Origin: Bin55 sp965199895
Lineage (GTDB): Bacteria > Pseudomonadota > Gammaproteobacteria > Pseudomonadales > Azotimanducaceae
Direction of reading: 5' to 3'
DNA: 64,000 bases
Assembly (NCBI GenBank): GCA_965199895.1
Contig: CBDATJ010000015.1
Location: 186,001 to 250,000 of the forward strand
Shown here: piece by piece, positions 10,659 through 20,074 of the stretch
How positions within the stretch are numbered: position 1 is the first letter of the stretch
Layout: each line of letters opens with the position of its first letter
Made by a program: the position numbers and the translations under genes
Notes under the pieces: generated by a model
What the model was told of the DNA's origin: nothing
The model's database searches: none
What the model saw: the letters and a program-made list of their open reading frames with translations, nothing else

Positions 10659-11015
10659 TCAGTCTTGCAGACTTGAATCAATAGCTTCAGCAGTGCGGGC
10701 AATAAATGCACGATTACCTCTTGCAATAATGGGGCGTTGCATCAGTTCAGGATGTTCCAGCAGCAGCTTGACAACGGATTGTTGATCTTGGAAATCATTG
10801 ACATCAAGTGCAAGCTCACTAAATCTATGGTCTTTTCGCACCACATCCGATAATGGATCCGAGAGTGAATTCACAAGAGTTTCTAGTGAATTACGATCCA
10901 GAGGATGAGATAAATACTCGACAATCTCAGGTTCAATACCTCGTTCGTTGAGTTCAGCCAGTGCAATTCGACACTTCGAGCACTTAGGATTGAAATAGAT
11001 CTTGGTTTGACTCAT
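10659..11015 (-). CDS. ArsC-type arsenate reductase (glutaredoxin-dependent family)
   Basis: Thioredoxin-fold protein of 118 residues from ATG 11015. It opens MSQTKIYFNPKCSKCR, matching the ArsC N-terminal NPxCSKxR motif that holds the catalytic cysteine. It continues with the family's PLDRNSLETLV and QRPIIARGNRAFIARTAEA C-terminal motif. ArsC enzymes reduce arsenate to arsenite using glutathione and glutaredoxin; no arsenite pump or ArsR is nearby, so it may be a general or orphan member. The frame is open to 11054, but homology supports 11015. It starts upstream of the small lipoprotein on the same strand with 8 bases between. Confidence 0.85.
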   Translation of the reverse strand: MSQTKIYFNPKCSKCRIALAELNERGIEPEIVEYLSHPLDRNSLETLVNSLSDPLSDVVRKDHRFSELALDVNDFQDQQSVVKLLLEHPELMQRPIIARGNRAFIARTAEAIDSSLQD

Positions 11016-11164
11016 GAATTTGATTCTTTCTATTTGATGGACAATAACAGTCAAGCAGTTTGGGTCATACTATCGTTCGCAAAATAGAATACTCAAAGTT
11101 GTGAATGTTCATACAATTGAAAGCAGATCTACTTTAGGGATAGTGAGTCGTATGGAGGGAGTAA

Positions 11165-12033
11165 ATGGAATCTGATACTGGTTTTATTGCAGCGCTCGAT
11201 CAAAGTGGGGGAAGTACCCCAAAAAACTCTAGAACAATACGGGGTGCCACGAACTGAATACGAGGGCAATGAAGCTCTCATGTTTGAATTGGTGCACGAC
11301 ATGAGAGTGCGAATTATGACCAATTCAGCCTTTGCACGACCCAATATTCTTGGTGCCATCTTATTCGAGAGAACTATGAGGGGAGACGTTGAAGGTCTCA
11401 AGGCCAGCGAATACCTGTGGCAACGCAAGAACATTCTCCCGTTCTTAAAAATTGACAATGGAACTCTCGAGTATAGATAACGGCGTGCATCTCATGAAAC
11501 CCATCGTCAATCTGTCCGCACGACTCGAAGAAGCAAAGTCCCTGGACGTATTCGGAACCAAGATGCGCTCGGTGATCATGCATGCGCAACAACATTCAAT
11601 CAAGACTATCGTCGATCAGCAATTCGCCTATGCAAAAGAGATACTTGCTCATGGTCTCTATCCGATAGTGGAACCAGAAGTAGACATCAACGCACCTGAT
11701 AAGCAAGCGTGTGAGCGCATGTTGAGAGATGAACTACGTTCTCAGCTGCAGGATCTACAGTCCCATGAACAGATTATTTTCAAACTGACCCTACCTGAAA
11801 TCCCTAACTTCTACCGTGAGTTCACCGAACATCCCCAGGTATTGAGAGTGGCTGCGTTGTCTGGTGGCTATAGCCAAGCAGAGTCAATAGAACGACTTAA
11901 AGCTAACGACAAAATGATCGCAAGCTATTCGAGAGCTCTGACTCAGGAACTACGACGAGACAGCACTGATGAGGAATTTAGTGCAGCATTGAGTCATGCA
12001 ATCACAGGGATTGCTGGAGCGTCACTGGCTTAA
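11165..12033 (+). pseudogene. Class I fructose-bisphosphate aldolase, two frameshifts
   Basis: A glycolytic/gluconeogenic aldolase of the Schiff-base class, about 289 residues if repaired. From ATG 11165, behind a strong GGAGGG site, the sequence reads TGFIAALDQSGGSTPK. It then needs one A removed from a six-A run (11221-11226) to continue TLEQYGVPRTEYEG and ARPNILGAILFERTM. A second apparent one-base insertion near 11472 separates KIDNGTLE from DNGVHLMKPIVNL. The rest is intact, including KLTLPEIPNFY, ALSGGYSQAES and ASYSRALTQEL. Two shifts could be homopolymer-type sequencing errors or loss of a dispensable aldolase. It converges on the SDR gene. Confidence 0.82.
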
Positions 12034-12041
12034 GAAATAAC

Positions 12042-12842
12042 CTAACTAGCACAAGCAACAGATCCACCATCGCAGGTTATGGTCGCGCCAACCGTATATG
12101 CGCCTGCACGTGAGCTCAAGTAGATCGCTAGTCCACAGACATCTTCCATCGTTCCTAGACGTCCGCTAGGATTCATTTGCCCAACGCTATCCCAGTCCAC
12201 ACCTTCGACCTTACCACCAAAGCCTACACCTCCACTTAACATCCAAGTTGGAAAGGGACCAGGTGCTATAGCATTGACGTTGATTTTTTCCTTCACTAAT
12301 CGTGCGGCCATGGTGCGAGTGAGGTGATGAACGGCTGCTTTAGATGCACTGTAGGAGTAGTTTTCGTGTTTTGGAGTTCGAATTCCATCAATCGAACCTA
12401 TATTCACCACTCGAGCTGGATCTTCTGCTGATGCAGATTTTCGTAGAAGCGGCAAGCATTCCCTCGTCAAAAAGAAAGTCCCCTTGACATTGGTGTCCAT
12501 GACTTTGTCCCAACCGATTTCTGGAAATTCTGCTAATGGTGCACCCCAGGATGCGCCAGCGTTGTTGATCAATATGTCTAGTTGGGACTCTTGCTCTGAT
12601 AGCTGTTTGACTACCGTCTCAATTCCATCTAATTTGCTTAAGTCGCCTGGGATGGATACGCAATGTCCACCATAAGTTTCTTGAAGTTTCTTTGCGGTAT
12701 TGTCACACACTTCAGCTTTTCTGGAACTGATATAGACTTTTGCTCCATGCTGCAAGAATCCTGCTGCGATCATCTCTCCGATACCGCGAGAACCGCCAGT
12801 GACTAAAGCAACTTTACCTATTATTGAAAACCAATCGGACAT
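12042..12842 (-). CDS. Short-chain dehydrogenase/reductase
   Basis: Cytoplasmic NAD(P)H-dependent oxidoreductase of 266 residues. The start is ATG 12842, preceded by AAGGAG at good spacing; the open frame extends to 12881 without support. The cofactor motif TGGSRGIG lies at about 16-23, NNAG follows DILI near residue 93, and the catalytic set is N, S (NIGSIDGIR) and YSASK. The C-terminus (TVGATITCDGGSVA) is typical of classical SDRs. It faces away from the peptidase-lyase fusion gene, with a 135-base shared promoter interval. Substrate unknown. Confidence 0.88.
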   Translation of the reverse strand: MSDWFSIIGKVALVTGGSRGIGEMIAAGFLQHGAKVYISSRKAEVCDNTAKKLQETYGGHCVSIPGDLSKLDGIETVVKQLSEQESQLDILINNAGASWGAPLAEFPEIGWDKVMDTNVKGTFFLTRECLPLLRKSASAEDPARVVNIGSIDGIRTPKHENYSYSASKAAVHHLTRTMAARLVKEKINVNAIAPGPFPTWMLSGGVGFGGKVEGVDWDSVGQMNPSGRLGTMEDVCGLAIYLSSRAGAYTVGATITCDGGSVACAS

Positions 12843-12977
12843 GTCATTCTCCTTATGATGAGACTTTTTACGATTTTGCATGTTTAGAAAAAGTCAACTC
12901 TCGCCACCTGATGCTCATAGAAGCTTAAAATTCCGAGCGGAGTATGAATCTGTTAAATTTGGCCCAGTTCAAATAGG

Positions 12978-15716
12978 ATGAACCATATTCTGTCTGCCGC
13001 CAATCTACTCATGAACACGGTCCTACACCTACCACCCCCAAACATCAAACAACACTACAAACTGAGCCTCATCCTTGCTACGATTCTTGGTTGGCAAGTT
13101 AGTGTATTTGGGAACACTGCTGACTGTGAGTCCGATACCTTTACGGTAACCCAAAACTATCCAGGTGCTAACTTTGGATCTTGTGTTGCTACTAGTGACT
13201 CACTAGATATCTTCGTAGTACCTGAGGATGATGGTCCGATCAATCCAAGCCCGTGGTATGGGTTCAAACTCATCCCCAAAGACACTGCATCAGATCTCAC
13301 CCTACAAATTACTCTGAACTATCCGACCGATGTCAATCATCGTTATCACCCGAAAACTAGTACAGACGGAAAGAACTGGGTACCCATTTCGACGACACCA
13401 TCAACCGAAGAACCGAGCAATCACTTTGAGTTTGAACTCACTATAAACGGTACTTTATTCGTTTCTGCACAAGAAAACTTAGTACAGGATTGGTACCAAG
13501 CGTGGAACCTGGAACTGCAAAACCAGTGGTCGATCGAACCCGCTGAAACTATAGGGTATTCCATCCAAAATAGACCCATCGAAGTCTTTCAATCCAACCC
13601 AAATGCCGGGAACTATCTGTTGCTAATTGGTCGTGCTCATCCACCGGAGATCCCCGGTGTCTTTGCAATGAGAGCGTTTATTGATCGGATGGCAGAAATT
13701 CGACTGTCAGAGTGTTCGACTGAGCTATCTGCTGAATGTCGATTCTTTGCACGAAATAATGTAGTCATGGTTCCGTTATTGAATCCTGATGGAGCGATCA
13801 ACGGTCATTGGCGGCACAACATGGGTTCTCTTGATCTCAATCGTGATTGGGGGATATTTTCACAACCAGAAACGGCAGCTGTGCAGGGACTCGTGGAACG
13901 CCTAAACCAGAATTCACAGATCAGTTTGATGTTGGACTTTCATTCGACAAACCGCGATGTTTTTTACATCCAGGCTTACGACGAACACCTGATTCCTGAA
14001 AACTTTACCCAGCGATGGTTTGATTCTGTCCGGAGACAAGCTGGAAATACAGCTGATGAATATCCAGCGGGATTTGAACCTGCTGAAAGACCTGTTTCTG
14101 AGTTACCTACTTCTAAGAACTACTTTTACTCCACCTATGGCATCCCGTCGATTACGTTTGAGACCGGTGACAACACAGAGCGTAGCACGATAGCTGAACG
14201 AGTGAGTTACTTTGCTGATGCTACTGTAGAGGTATTTGTTGAAGAGCAACGCAAGCAATCATCAGCAAAAGAATTATGTAGTTACACCATGGTTAGAGAG
14301 CAGCCTTGTACTGACTTCTATTGCTTCATGATTGAAGCTAACAAAGCCACAGTGCACTCTTTTCTAGCCGATGGAAGAATCAATGAACAAGAAGCAAGTC
14401 GGTATACCCAAGCTTTACTTGAAGATTTAAGACTATCAGACCTCGACACTAATTTACGAACAGGTAATTACGCGGTCCTCGAACCACGTTTGATTGAACT
14501 CGCTGGAGAAGACATTTCGAACCTTCATCTTGCCCGTTCGAGGCAAGATTTGCACGGAGTGGTTCGTCGTATGATTGCTCGCTCTCACTGGCTCAAGACA
14601 ATGAAAAGCGTACAAGAAGCACACAGTGAATTACTGGTAGTAGCAGAACAACACCAAAAAACGGTCATTCCCACCTACACTCACGGTGTACCTGCTTCTC
14701 CCACCACTTTTGCTCATGTGCTGTTAGCATATGGCGCGTCGTTAGAGCGATTAAGTGACCGCTTGGAAGAAGGCTATACCCGTGTTAATCGAAGTCCCTA
14801 TGGTGCGGGGGTAGGAAACACCAGTGGAATTAAACTTGACAGAAATCGATTGGCAGAATCACTTGGGTTTGATGGAATCGTTACCAACAGCTTTGATTCA
14901 AACTTTGTTAGTACGGTTGATTTCAAACTAGAATTCGCTTCCATTCTCTCTAACGCCGCTCTGGTGGTCAACCAATTTGTGCAAAACACACACGATCAGC
15001 AGCGTGATCCGTGGCCGTGGATGTGGATAGTCCCACTGGACGAAGTAGACAGTCGAAGCACATCAATGCCTCAAAAGAAAAATCCCCGGGATTTAGATCG
15101 CCTTAGAACTGCTGCAAATGATGTTTTGAGTGCTGCTCAGCGAATGATTTTTAATAGCCACAACGTATCAGCTGGTATGCACGACTATCGCATGGCAAGC
15201 AATGTGGAACAATTAGCCACTTCAGCTTCGATAATGTTGGATCGATTTGAGAAGCTCATCTCTCAGCTTGTAGTCGATCCCGATAGAGCTCTGGATGAAG
15301 TGAATCGTAGTTTCGCGACTTCAGCACAGATTGCAGAAATTCTGTTCTCCGAAGCAAACGTTACCTTCCGAAGAGCACACGAGTTTAGTGCAAAATTAGT
15401 CGAGTTAGGCCGTTCAACAGAACGAACTTTTGCAGAAATTTCTGATGATGAGGTCGCATCGTTATATCATACTACCTTGGGAGAGGCATTACCTGTTGCG
15501 ATGGAACTCATTCGAGAAGCTCTTGATGCTCGTAATGTCGTTCTTTCCCGGGAGGGTATCGGAGGACCACAGGTAGAAGAGACTACGAAAATGCTCCAGA
15601 GTCAACGCATGGCGTTGACTGATTCCCAACATTGGTTTCAGCAAAAACTGGTGTCGATTAACCTTGCAGATATCGCGTTGCAAGATTCCACTAAGGCAAT
15701 GTGTGTCCAGGATTGA
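12978..15716 (+). CDS. M14 carboxypeptidase fused to argininosuccinate-lyase-like enzyme
   Basis: One uninterrupted 912-codon frame. A hydrophobic segment (28-45) followed by FGNTADC looks like an export signal. Residues about 50-190 resemble the beta-sandwich that precedes the catalytic domain in CCP/Nna1-type M14 peptidases. The M14 domain follows: HPPE (H221, E224), NPDG, DLNRDWG (R289), DFHST (H322) and FETGD (E395), so zinc ligands and catalytic glutamate are present. From about residue 445 the protein becomes an argininosuccinate-lyase-like member of the fumarase superfamily: HLARSRQD (517-524), YTHGVPASPTTFAH (H569) and the signature STSMPQKKNP, with S694 retained but the usual GSS altered to RST. 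The linker has three cysteines (434, 444, 449). A TonB receptor follows 91 bases later. The combined role is unknown. Confidence 0.85.
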   Translation: MNHILSAANLLMNTVLHLPPPNIKQHYKLSLILATILGWQVSVFGNTADCESDTFTVTQNYPGANFGSCVATSDSLDIFVVPEDDGPINPSPWYGFKLIPKDTASDLTLQITLNYPTDVNHRYHPKTSTDGKNWVPISTTPSTEEPSNHFEFELTINGTLFVSAQENLVQDWYQAWNLELQNQWSIEPAETIGYSIQNRPIEVFQSNPNAGNYLLLIGRAHPPEIPGVFAMRAFIDRMAEIRLSECSTELSAECRFFARNNVVMVPLLNPDGAINGHWRHNMGSLDLNRDWGIFSQPETAAVQGLVERLNQNSQISLMLDFHSTNRDVFYIQAYDEHLIPENFTQRWFDSVRRQAGNTADEYPAGFEPAERPVSELPTSKNYFYSTYGIPSITFETGDNTERSTIAERVSYFADATVEVFVEEQRKQSSAKELCSYTMVREQPCTDFYCFMIEANKATVHSFLADGRINEQEASRYTQALLEDLRLSDLDTNLRTGNYAVLEPRLIELAGEDISNLHLARSRQDLHGVVRRMIARSHWLKTMKSVQEAHSELLVVAEQHQKTVIPTYTHGVPASPTTFAHVLLAYGASLERLSDRLEEGYTRVNRSPYGAGVGNTSGIKLDRNRLAESLGFDGIVTNSFDSNFVSTVDFKLEFASILSNAALVVNQFVQNTHDQQRDPWPWMWIVPLDEVDSRSTSMPQKKNPRDLDRLRTAANDVLSAAQRMIFNSHNVSAGMHDYRMASNVEQLATSASIMLDRFEKLISQLVVDPDRALDEVNRSFATSAQIAEILFSEANVTFRRAHEFSAKLVELGRSTERTFAEISDDEVASLYHTTLGEALPVAMELIREALDARNVVLSREGIGGPQVEETTKMLQSQRMALTDSQHWFQQKLVSINLADIALQDSTKAMCVQD

Positions 15717-15807
15717 GTGGATGAGTACTACAGTACCTATTCCTCCTTTCTGGCTCACTCTTTTGTATGCGCAGATTCCAATCAACTTACTTCAATAGAG
15801 GATTAAC

Positions 15808-18800
15808 TTGAATTCACACACAAAATTTCGTTCATTTCACCATTTAGTTGCGTTTTCAGCACTCTTGGCGTTACTGCTCGCGACCCCATATGTTTTGGGA
15901 CAAGACCAAGCAGACGAGGAAGAGGATGAGGAAGAATCCCAAACCTCTGAGTCAGAATCGATCGAGGAAGTCATCGTCACGGGTACCCAGATTAAGGGTG
16001 CAGACATCACTGGCGTGCTTCCGGTGACTGTCTTGGATTCAGAAGATATCGAAGCATTAGGAGTTTCATCGGGTGACGAACTCATGGAACTGATACCAGA
16101 ACAAGGACAAAACTTCTTCAATGAAGAAGAAAACATCAGTGGTGGTGTCAACGCTGCTCGAGGTGATATTGGTGCTTTCAACCTCCGTAACCTAGGAACC
16201 GGAAATACTTTGGTACTACTAAACGGTAGAAGACTAGTGAACGCCGCTAGCTATCAAACCGAAGAGGTGGGTGGTAGTTTTGTTCCAGTTAACACCGTAA
16301 ACTCCAACACACTACCCGTCTTTGGAGTTGAGCGTATCGAAATCTTGAGAGACGGTGCTGCTGCAGTCTACGGTGCTGATGCTGTAGCGGGTGTGGTAAA
16401 CACTGTAATCAAAGATGACATTGAAGGATTAACTTTCCGTTGGCGAAGCTACCTTTATGAAATTGCAGGTCGCAATAGCAATGAACTGACGGGAGAGTGG
16501 GGTAGTTTCTTTAACGAGGGAAATACACACGTGGGCATGATGTTCAACTACTACACAAGAGACCGAGTCCACTCTAGTGAAGATGATCGTTGGGCAAATT
16601 CAGATATCAGACGTTTAGTACCCGTAGACTCACCATGGGCTGGAAGTACCTCGTTTCGTAATACCAGTGCTAATTCACTCTATGGTCAGTACGACATCAG
16701 ACGCAGTGTTTCACGATTTGGTCTCTCTGGGATTACAGATAGAAGTGGTGAATTTGAAACTTTCCCACTCGGTCACGAAGACTGTGATTGGGATTTGAAC
16801 GAACACATCTGTGGTGCTGTCGATGGAAACGGAAATTATCGATACAACTTAAACGAGTTCAGAGATCTTTCTTCACAGCTTAACCGATTTAGCATGTTTC
16901 TGTTTGTCAACCATGATCTAGGCAACGACATGTCTACTTTCACGGAATTTCTGTACTACTCATCTCAATCAGAACTTTCACGTCACCCATCTGCGCCATT
17001 TTCTTCCGTAAAACTCCGTGTAGGTGCAAACAACTACTACAACCCGTTTGGACCTTGTGGTTCAGAAAATCGCCTACCCGCAGAATTGATTCCCAATGTA
17101 CCTTGTACAGGTCTTGAACTAGAAATTGATAACTATCGATTTGCTGAAGTTCCACGACTGATTTTTAACGATGGACACGTGTTTAGATTCTTGCAGGGGC
17201 TCCGTGGAACGAGAGGTGACTGGGATTGGGAAGCTGCTGCTTTGTGGTCGGTCGCGAGTCGAGAAGACTTGACTAAGAATCGAGTATCTAACAACCTCAT
17301 AGCTGAAGCATTATTTGATCCTACACCAGCTGCATATAACCCATTTAGTGGTGGTGTGAACAGCAATATCGAAAGAGCATTGGTTGATGTCACTAGAGAC
17401 AACAAGATGAATCTCTACTTAGCAGATTTCAAAATGTCTAATCAAACTTGGTTGACCATGCCCAGTGGACCGGTAGGTGCTTTGGTAGGTGCTGAGGTTC
17501 GCTCTGAATCATTCGATGATGATCGTGATCCAAGATTGGATGGAACAATCGTCTTCACTGATTATCAAGGTGATACCTATCCGTTCGTATCCGATGTTGT
17601 CAACTCCAGTCCAACCCCCGACAGCAATGGTGACCGTTTAGTCTTCTCCATCTTCGGAGAGTTGCATGTTCCGCTGGTCAATCGTTTTGATACATTAATC
17701 GCATTGCGATACGAAAACTTCTCCGATGTAGGCGATACAATTGTTGGTCGAGCTGCGTTTGGTTATCGTCCAGTAGAACAACTACAACTTCGAGCCTCCT
17801 GGTCACAAGCATTTCGTGCACCGAACCTAATCACTGTGAACGAAGACATCATTGCTCGCCAAAACACTCGGACAGATTGGGCTTGTGTCTATGCCTCACT
17901 GAATGGTGGAGATCCCGATCAGGATATAGTAGACTGTCGTAATTCCACCCAAAGAGTGGCTCAAGGTAGTGAAGATCTAGTCGCAGAAACTTCAGAGAAC
18001 ACAACTTTTGGTGTTGCGTTTGAACCCACCTCTTGGTTGACGGTAACTATGGACTATTGGTCGATAGAGAAAGAAGACACCATTGGTCTATTTGGTGAAG
18101 AAAACCACACAGTCTACGATTTATTGATCCGATTACGAAATGGCTTGAGTAACTGTGGTAGCTTCACAGGCAATCCAGCAGTGAATCGCAGCAACGATTA
18201 CGATGATGATCATGCAGGGGTCTACACTGCAGCAGGCATTTGCCCAGCGGGAGACATTCGCAACATAGTCGATAACTACGCTAACCTTGATACCCGAACT
18301 CTAGACGGGATTGATTTTGGTGTGTACGCAGACTTTGAAACCGATTTTGGAAGATTTTCTATTAAATACCTCAGAGCACAAACCGAAACCTTTGAACAAG
18401 AAGCAGGTGGTCCTTCACAGGAACTCGTTACTGCGAAGGAAGCAGGAATTATTCCACCTACTATCCCGGTATTAGGATTTGCTAATCTTATTGGTCAGGA
18501 CGGCAACCAAGAGTACGAATCTACGCTGTTAATCAGATGGAGAAACGCCCCGTTTGCTGCATCGCTATATGGAAATGAACTTGGAGAATTTTATCAAGAT
18601 TCGCTCACTCTAGCTGACGGTACTAGGTATGTCATCCCTGCATTCCAAACTTGGAATATATCAATGGATTACAACTTCGACTATGGAGGTGATCCCATTC
18701 GAGCGCGGTTTGGAGTGAAAAACGTGACGAACGAACGCGCACCGTTAGCAGATCGATACTTTGGCTTCTTCTCAGATGCCCACAGAGACTATGGACGCTA

Positions 18801-18834
18801 CTTCTATCTAGATATGCGTTTGAAGTGGGGATAA
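15808..18834 (+). CDS. TonB-dependent outer-membrane receptor
   Basis: A 1008-residue receptor starting at TTG 15808 with a GAGGAT ribosome site. Signal peptide 1-31 (cleavage near VLG-QDQ) leads to an acidic run (36-44) and the EEVIVTG segment (53-59), typical of this receptor type. The plug domain (about 60-200) contains RNLGTGNTLVLLNGRR, VERIEILRDGAAAVYGADA and GVVNTVIK. The rest is a large beta-barrel ending in FYLDMRLKWG. These proteins import scarce ligands across the outer membrane using TonB energy. The ligand is not readable; the fusion peptidase-lyase immediately upstream suggests a peptide or amino-acid conjugate. The barrel end is 2 bases from the convergent oxidoreductase stop. 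Confidence 0.92.
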   Translation: MNSHTKFRSFHHLVAFSALLALLLATPYVLGQDQADEEEDEEESQTSESESIEEVIVTGTQIKGADITGVLPVTVLDSEDIEALGVSSGDELMELIPEQGQNFFNEEENISGGVNAARGDIGAFNLRNLGTGNTLVLLNGRRLVNAASYQTEEVGGSFVPVNTVNSNTLPVFGVERIEILRDGAAAVYGADAVAGVVNTVIKDDIEGLTFRWRSYLYEIAGRNSNELTGEWGSFFNEGNTHVGMMFNYYTRDRVHSSEDDRWANSDIRRLVPVDSPWAGSTSFRNTSANSLYGQYDIRRSVSRFGLSGITDRSGEFETFPLGHEDCDWDLNEHICGAVDGNGNYRYNLNEFRDLSSQLNRFSMFLFVNHDLGNDMSTFTEFLYYSSQSELSRHPSAPFSSVKLRVGANNYYNPFGPCGSENRLPAELIPNVPCTGLELEIDNYRFAEVPRLIFNDGHVFRFLQGLRGTRGDWDWEAAALWSVASREDLTKNRVSNNLIAEALFDPTPAAYNPFSGGVNSNIERALVDVTRDNKMNLYLADFKMSNQTWLTMPSGPVGALVGAEVRSESFDDDRDPRLDGTIVFTDYQGDTYPFVSDVVNSSPTPDSNGDRLVFSIFGELHVPLVNRFDTLIALRYENFSDVGDTIVGRAAFGYRPVEQLQLRASWSQAFRAPNLITVNEDIIARQNTRTDWACVYASLNGGDPDQDIVDCRNSTQRVAQGSEDLVAETSENTTFGVAFEPTSWLTVTMDYWSIEKEDTIGLFGEENHTVYDLLIRLRNGLSNCGSFTGNPAVNRSNDYDDDHAGVYTAAGICPAGDIRNIVDNYANLDTRTLDGIDFGVYADFETDFGRFSIKYLRAQTETFEQEAGGPSQELVTAKEAGIIPPTIPVLGFANLIGQDGNQEYESTLLIRWRNAPFAASLYGNELGEFYQDSLTLADGTRYVIPAFQTWNISMDYNFDYGGDPIRARFGVKNVTNERAPLADRYFGFFSDAHRDYGRYFYLDMRLKWG

Positions 18835-18836
18835 AT

Positions 18837-19976
18837 TCAGTCTTCGATTGAGCTACTGAGTCTTTCCTGTGCTTCGAGAAAATCTTCCATGAAGTCATAA
18901 ACGACCTGTCGCGAAGTCTGAATCGAATTCATTAAACCAACGCCTTGCCCTACCCAGTAGGTTGCAAGGCGTTTTGCTCCTTCGTGTCCATTGTCTGCCA
19001 GCTTAGTGATTCGACTGAGCGGAGGTTCGCTCAATAGAGACTGAATCGGCATGGGCAGTGGGCTTGGAGCATCAGCGGCATCCCAAGCATCAGTCCATTC
19101 AGTCTTGAGTTGTCGAGAATATTTTCCGGTTCGGCTTTTTGAACGCACGGTATCACTGGATCCAGCAGCAATATATTTGTCTTTGATGGTCTGAGAGGTC
19201 TCTGCTTCGACGGTTGTGAGCCAAACAGAACCGGTCCATGCACCATCAGCACCCATTGCCATACAAGCAGCCATTTGACTGCCGGTGACAATACCACCCG
19301 CAGCTAGTAGCGGTAAACCAGCCTCTTTGACAGCAGCTATTACTTCCGGTATGAGTACCAGAGTCGATACCTCACCACAATGACCGCCGGCTTCGCTTCC
19401 CGAAACTACCAAGATGTCCACGTCTGCTTCTACTTGCCGAATAGCGTGTTCTTTAGAACCAATCAGAGCAGCACAAGGAACATTTTCTTTCTTGCTCCGT
19501 TCAATCATGTACTTGGGTGGTACCCCCAACGCATTGGCAATCAAAGCGATAGAGTGAGAGAAAGACACATCAATGATGTCTTGAGCTTGGTCAGCTGTCA
19601 GAAATCCCGTGATTGAGTCATGGGTGTCTGCTGGAGTGTAGGTATAGACTTCGGCGGGATCGATGTTGTACTTTTTAAGTAATTCTTTTGCAAACTCTCG
19701 ATTCGCTTCAGGAACCATATTGATTTGTTCTTGAACTGAAACCGATTTTGTATCTACCAAACTAGCGGGCGCAATGACATCCACTCCGTAGGGCAATCCA
19801 TCAATGTGATCGTCAATCCATTTCAGTTCTACTTCAAGTTTTTCTGGTCCAAAAGCTGCTGCTCCGAGTACCCCCATACCTCCCGCTTTAGACACTTCAA
19901 CGACAACATCCCGACAGTGGCTGAAGGCGATTAGGGGAAATTCAATTCCCAATTGTGAGCATATTTTTGAGTTCAT
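18837..19976 (-). CDS. Nitronate monooxygenase / 2-nitropropane dioxygenase-like flavoprotein
   Basis: TIM-barrel FMN enzyme of 379 residues. Family marks are the N-terminal GIEFPLIAF with KAGGMGVLGAAAF, the central VVSGSEAGGHCG, LPLLAAGGIVTGSQMAA and MGADGAWTGSVWL. Members oxidise nitronates or act as enoyl-type reductases; this branch has an inserted region (about 75-125) giving a longer protein than the basic family. It is the promoter-distal neighbour of the LiuC-like gene on the same strand, 98 bases downstream, and may belong to that catabolic group, though the reaction is not determined. Confidence 0.82.
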   Translation of the reverse strand: MNSKICSQLGIEFPLIAFSHCRDVVVEVSKAGGMGVLGAAAFGPEKLEVELKWIDDHIDGLPYGVDVIAPASLVDTKSVSVQEQINMVPEANREFAKELLKKYNIDPAEVYTYTPADTHDSITGFLTADQAQDIIDVSFSHSIALIANALGVPPKYMIERSKKENVPCAALIGSKEHAIRQVEADVDILVVSGSEAGGHCGEVSTLVLIPEVIAAVKEAGLPLLAAGGIVTGSQMAACMAMGADGAWTGSVWLTTVEAETSQTIKDKYIAAGSSDTVRSKSRTGKYSRQLKTEWTDAWDAADAPSPLPMPIQSLLSEPPLSRITKLADNGHEGAKRLATYWVGQGVGLMNSIQTSRQVVYDFMEDFLEAQERLSSSIED

Positions 19977-20074
19977 GTTTGGAAATTAAATAACAGTGGA
20001 ACCGAATGAATGGATGACTATGTTGGATGATGTTCAGTCAATTGTAGCTATTGAAAAAGTCATGAGAAGACAGT

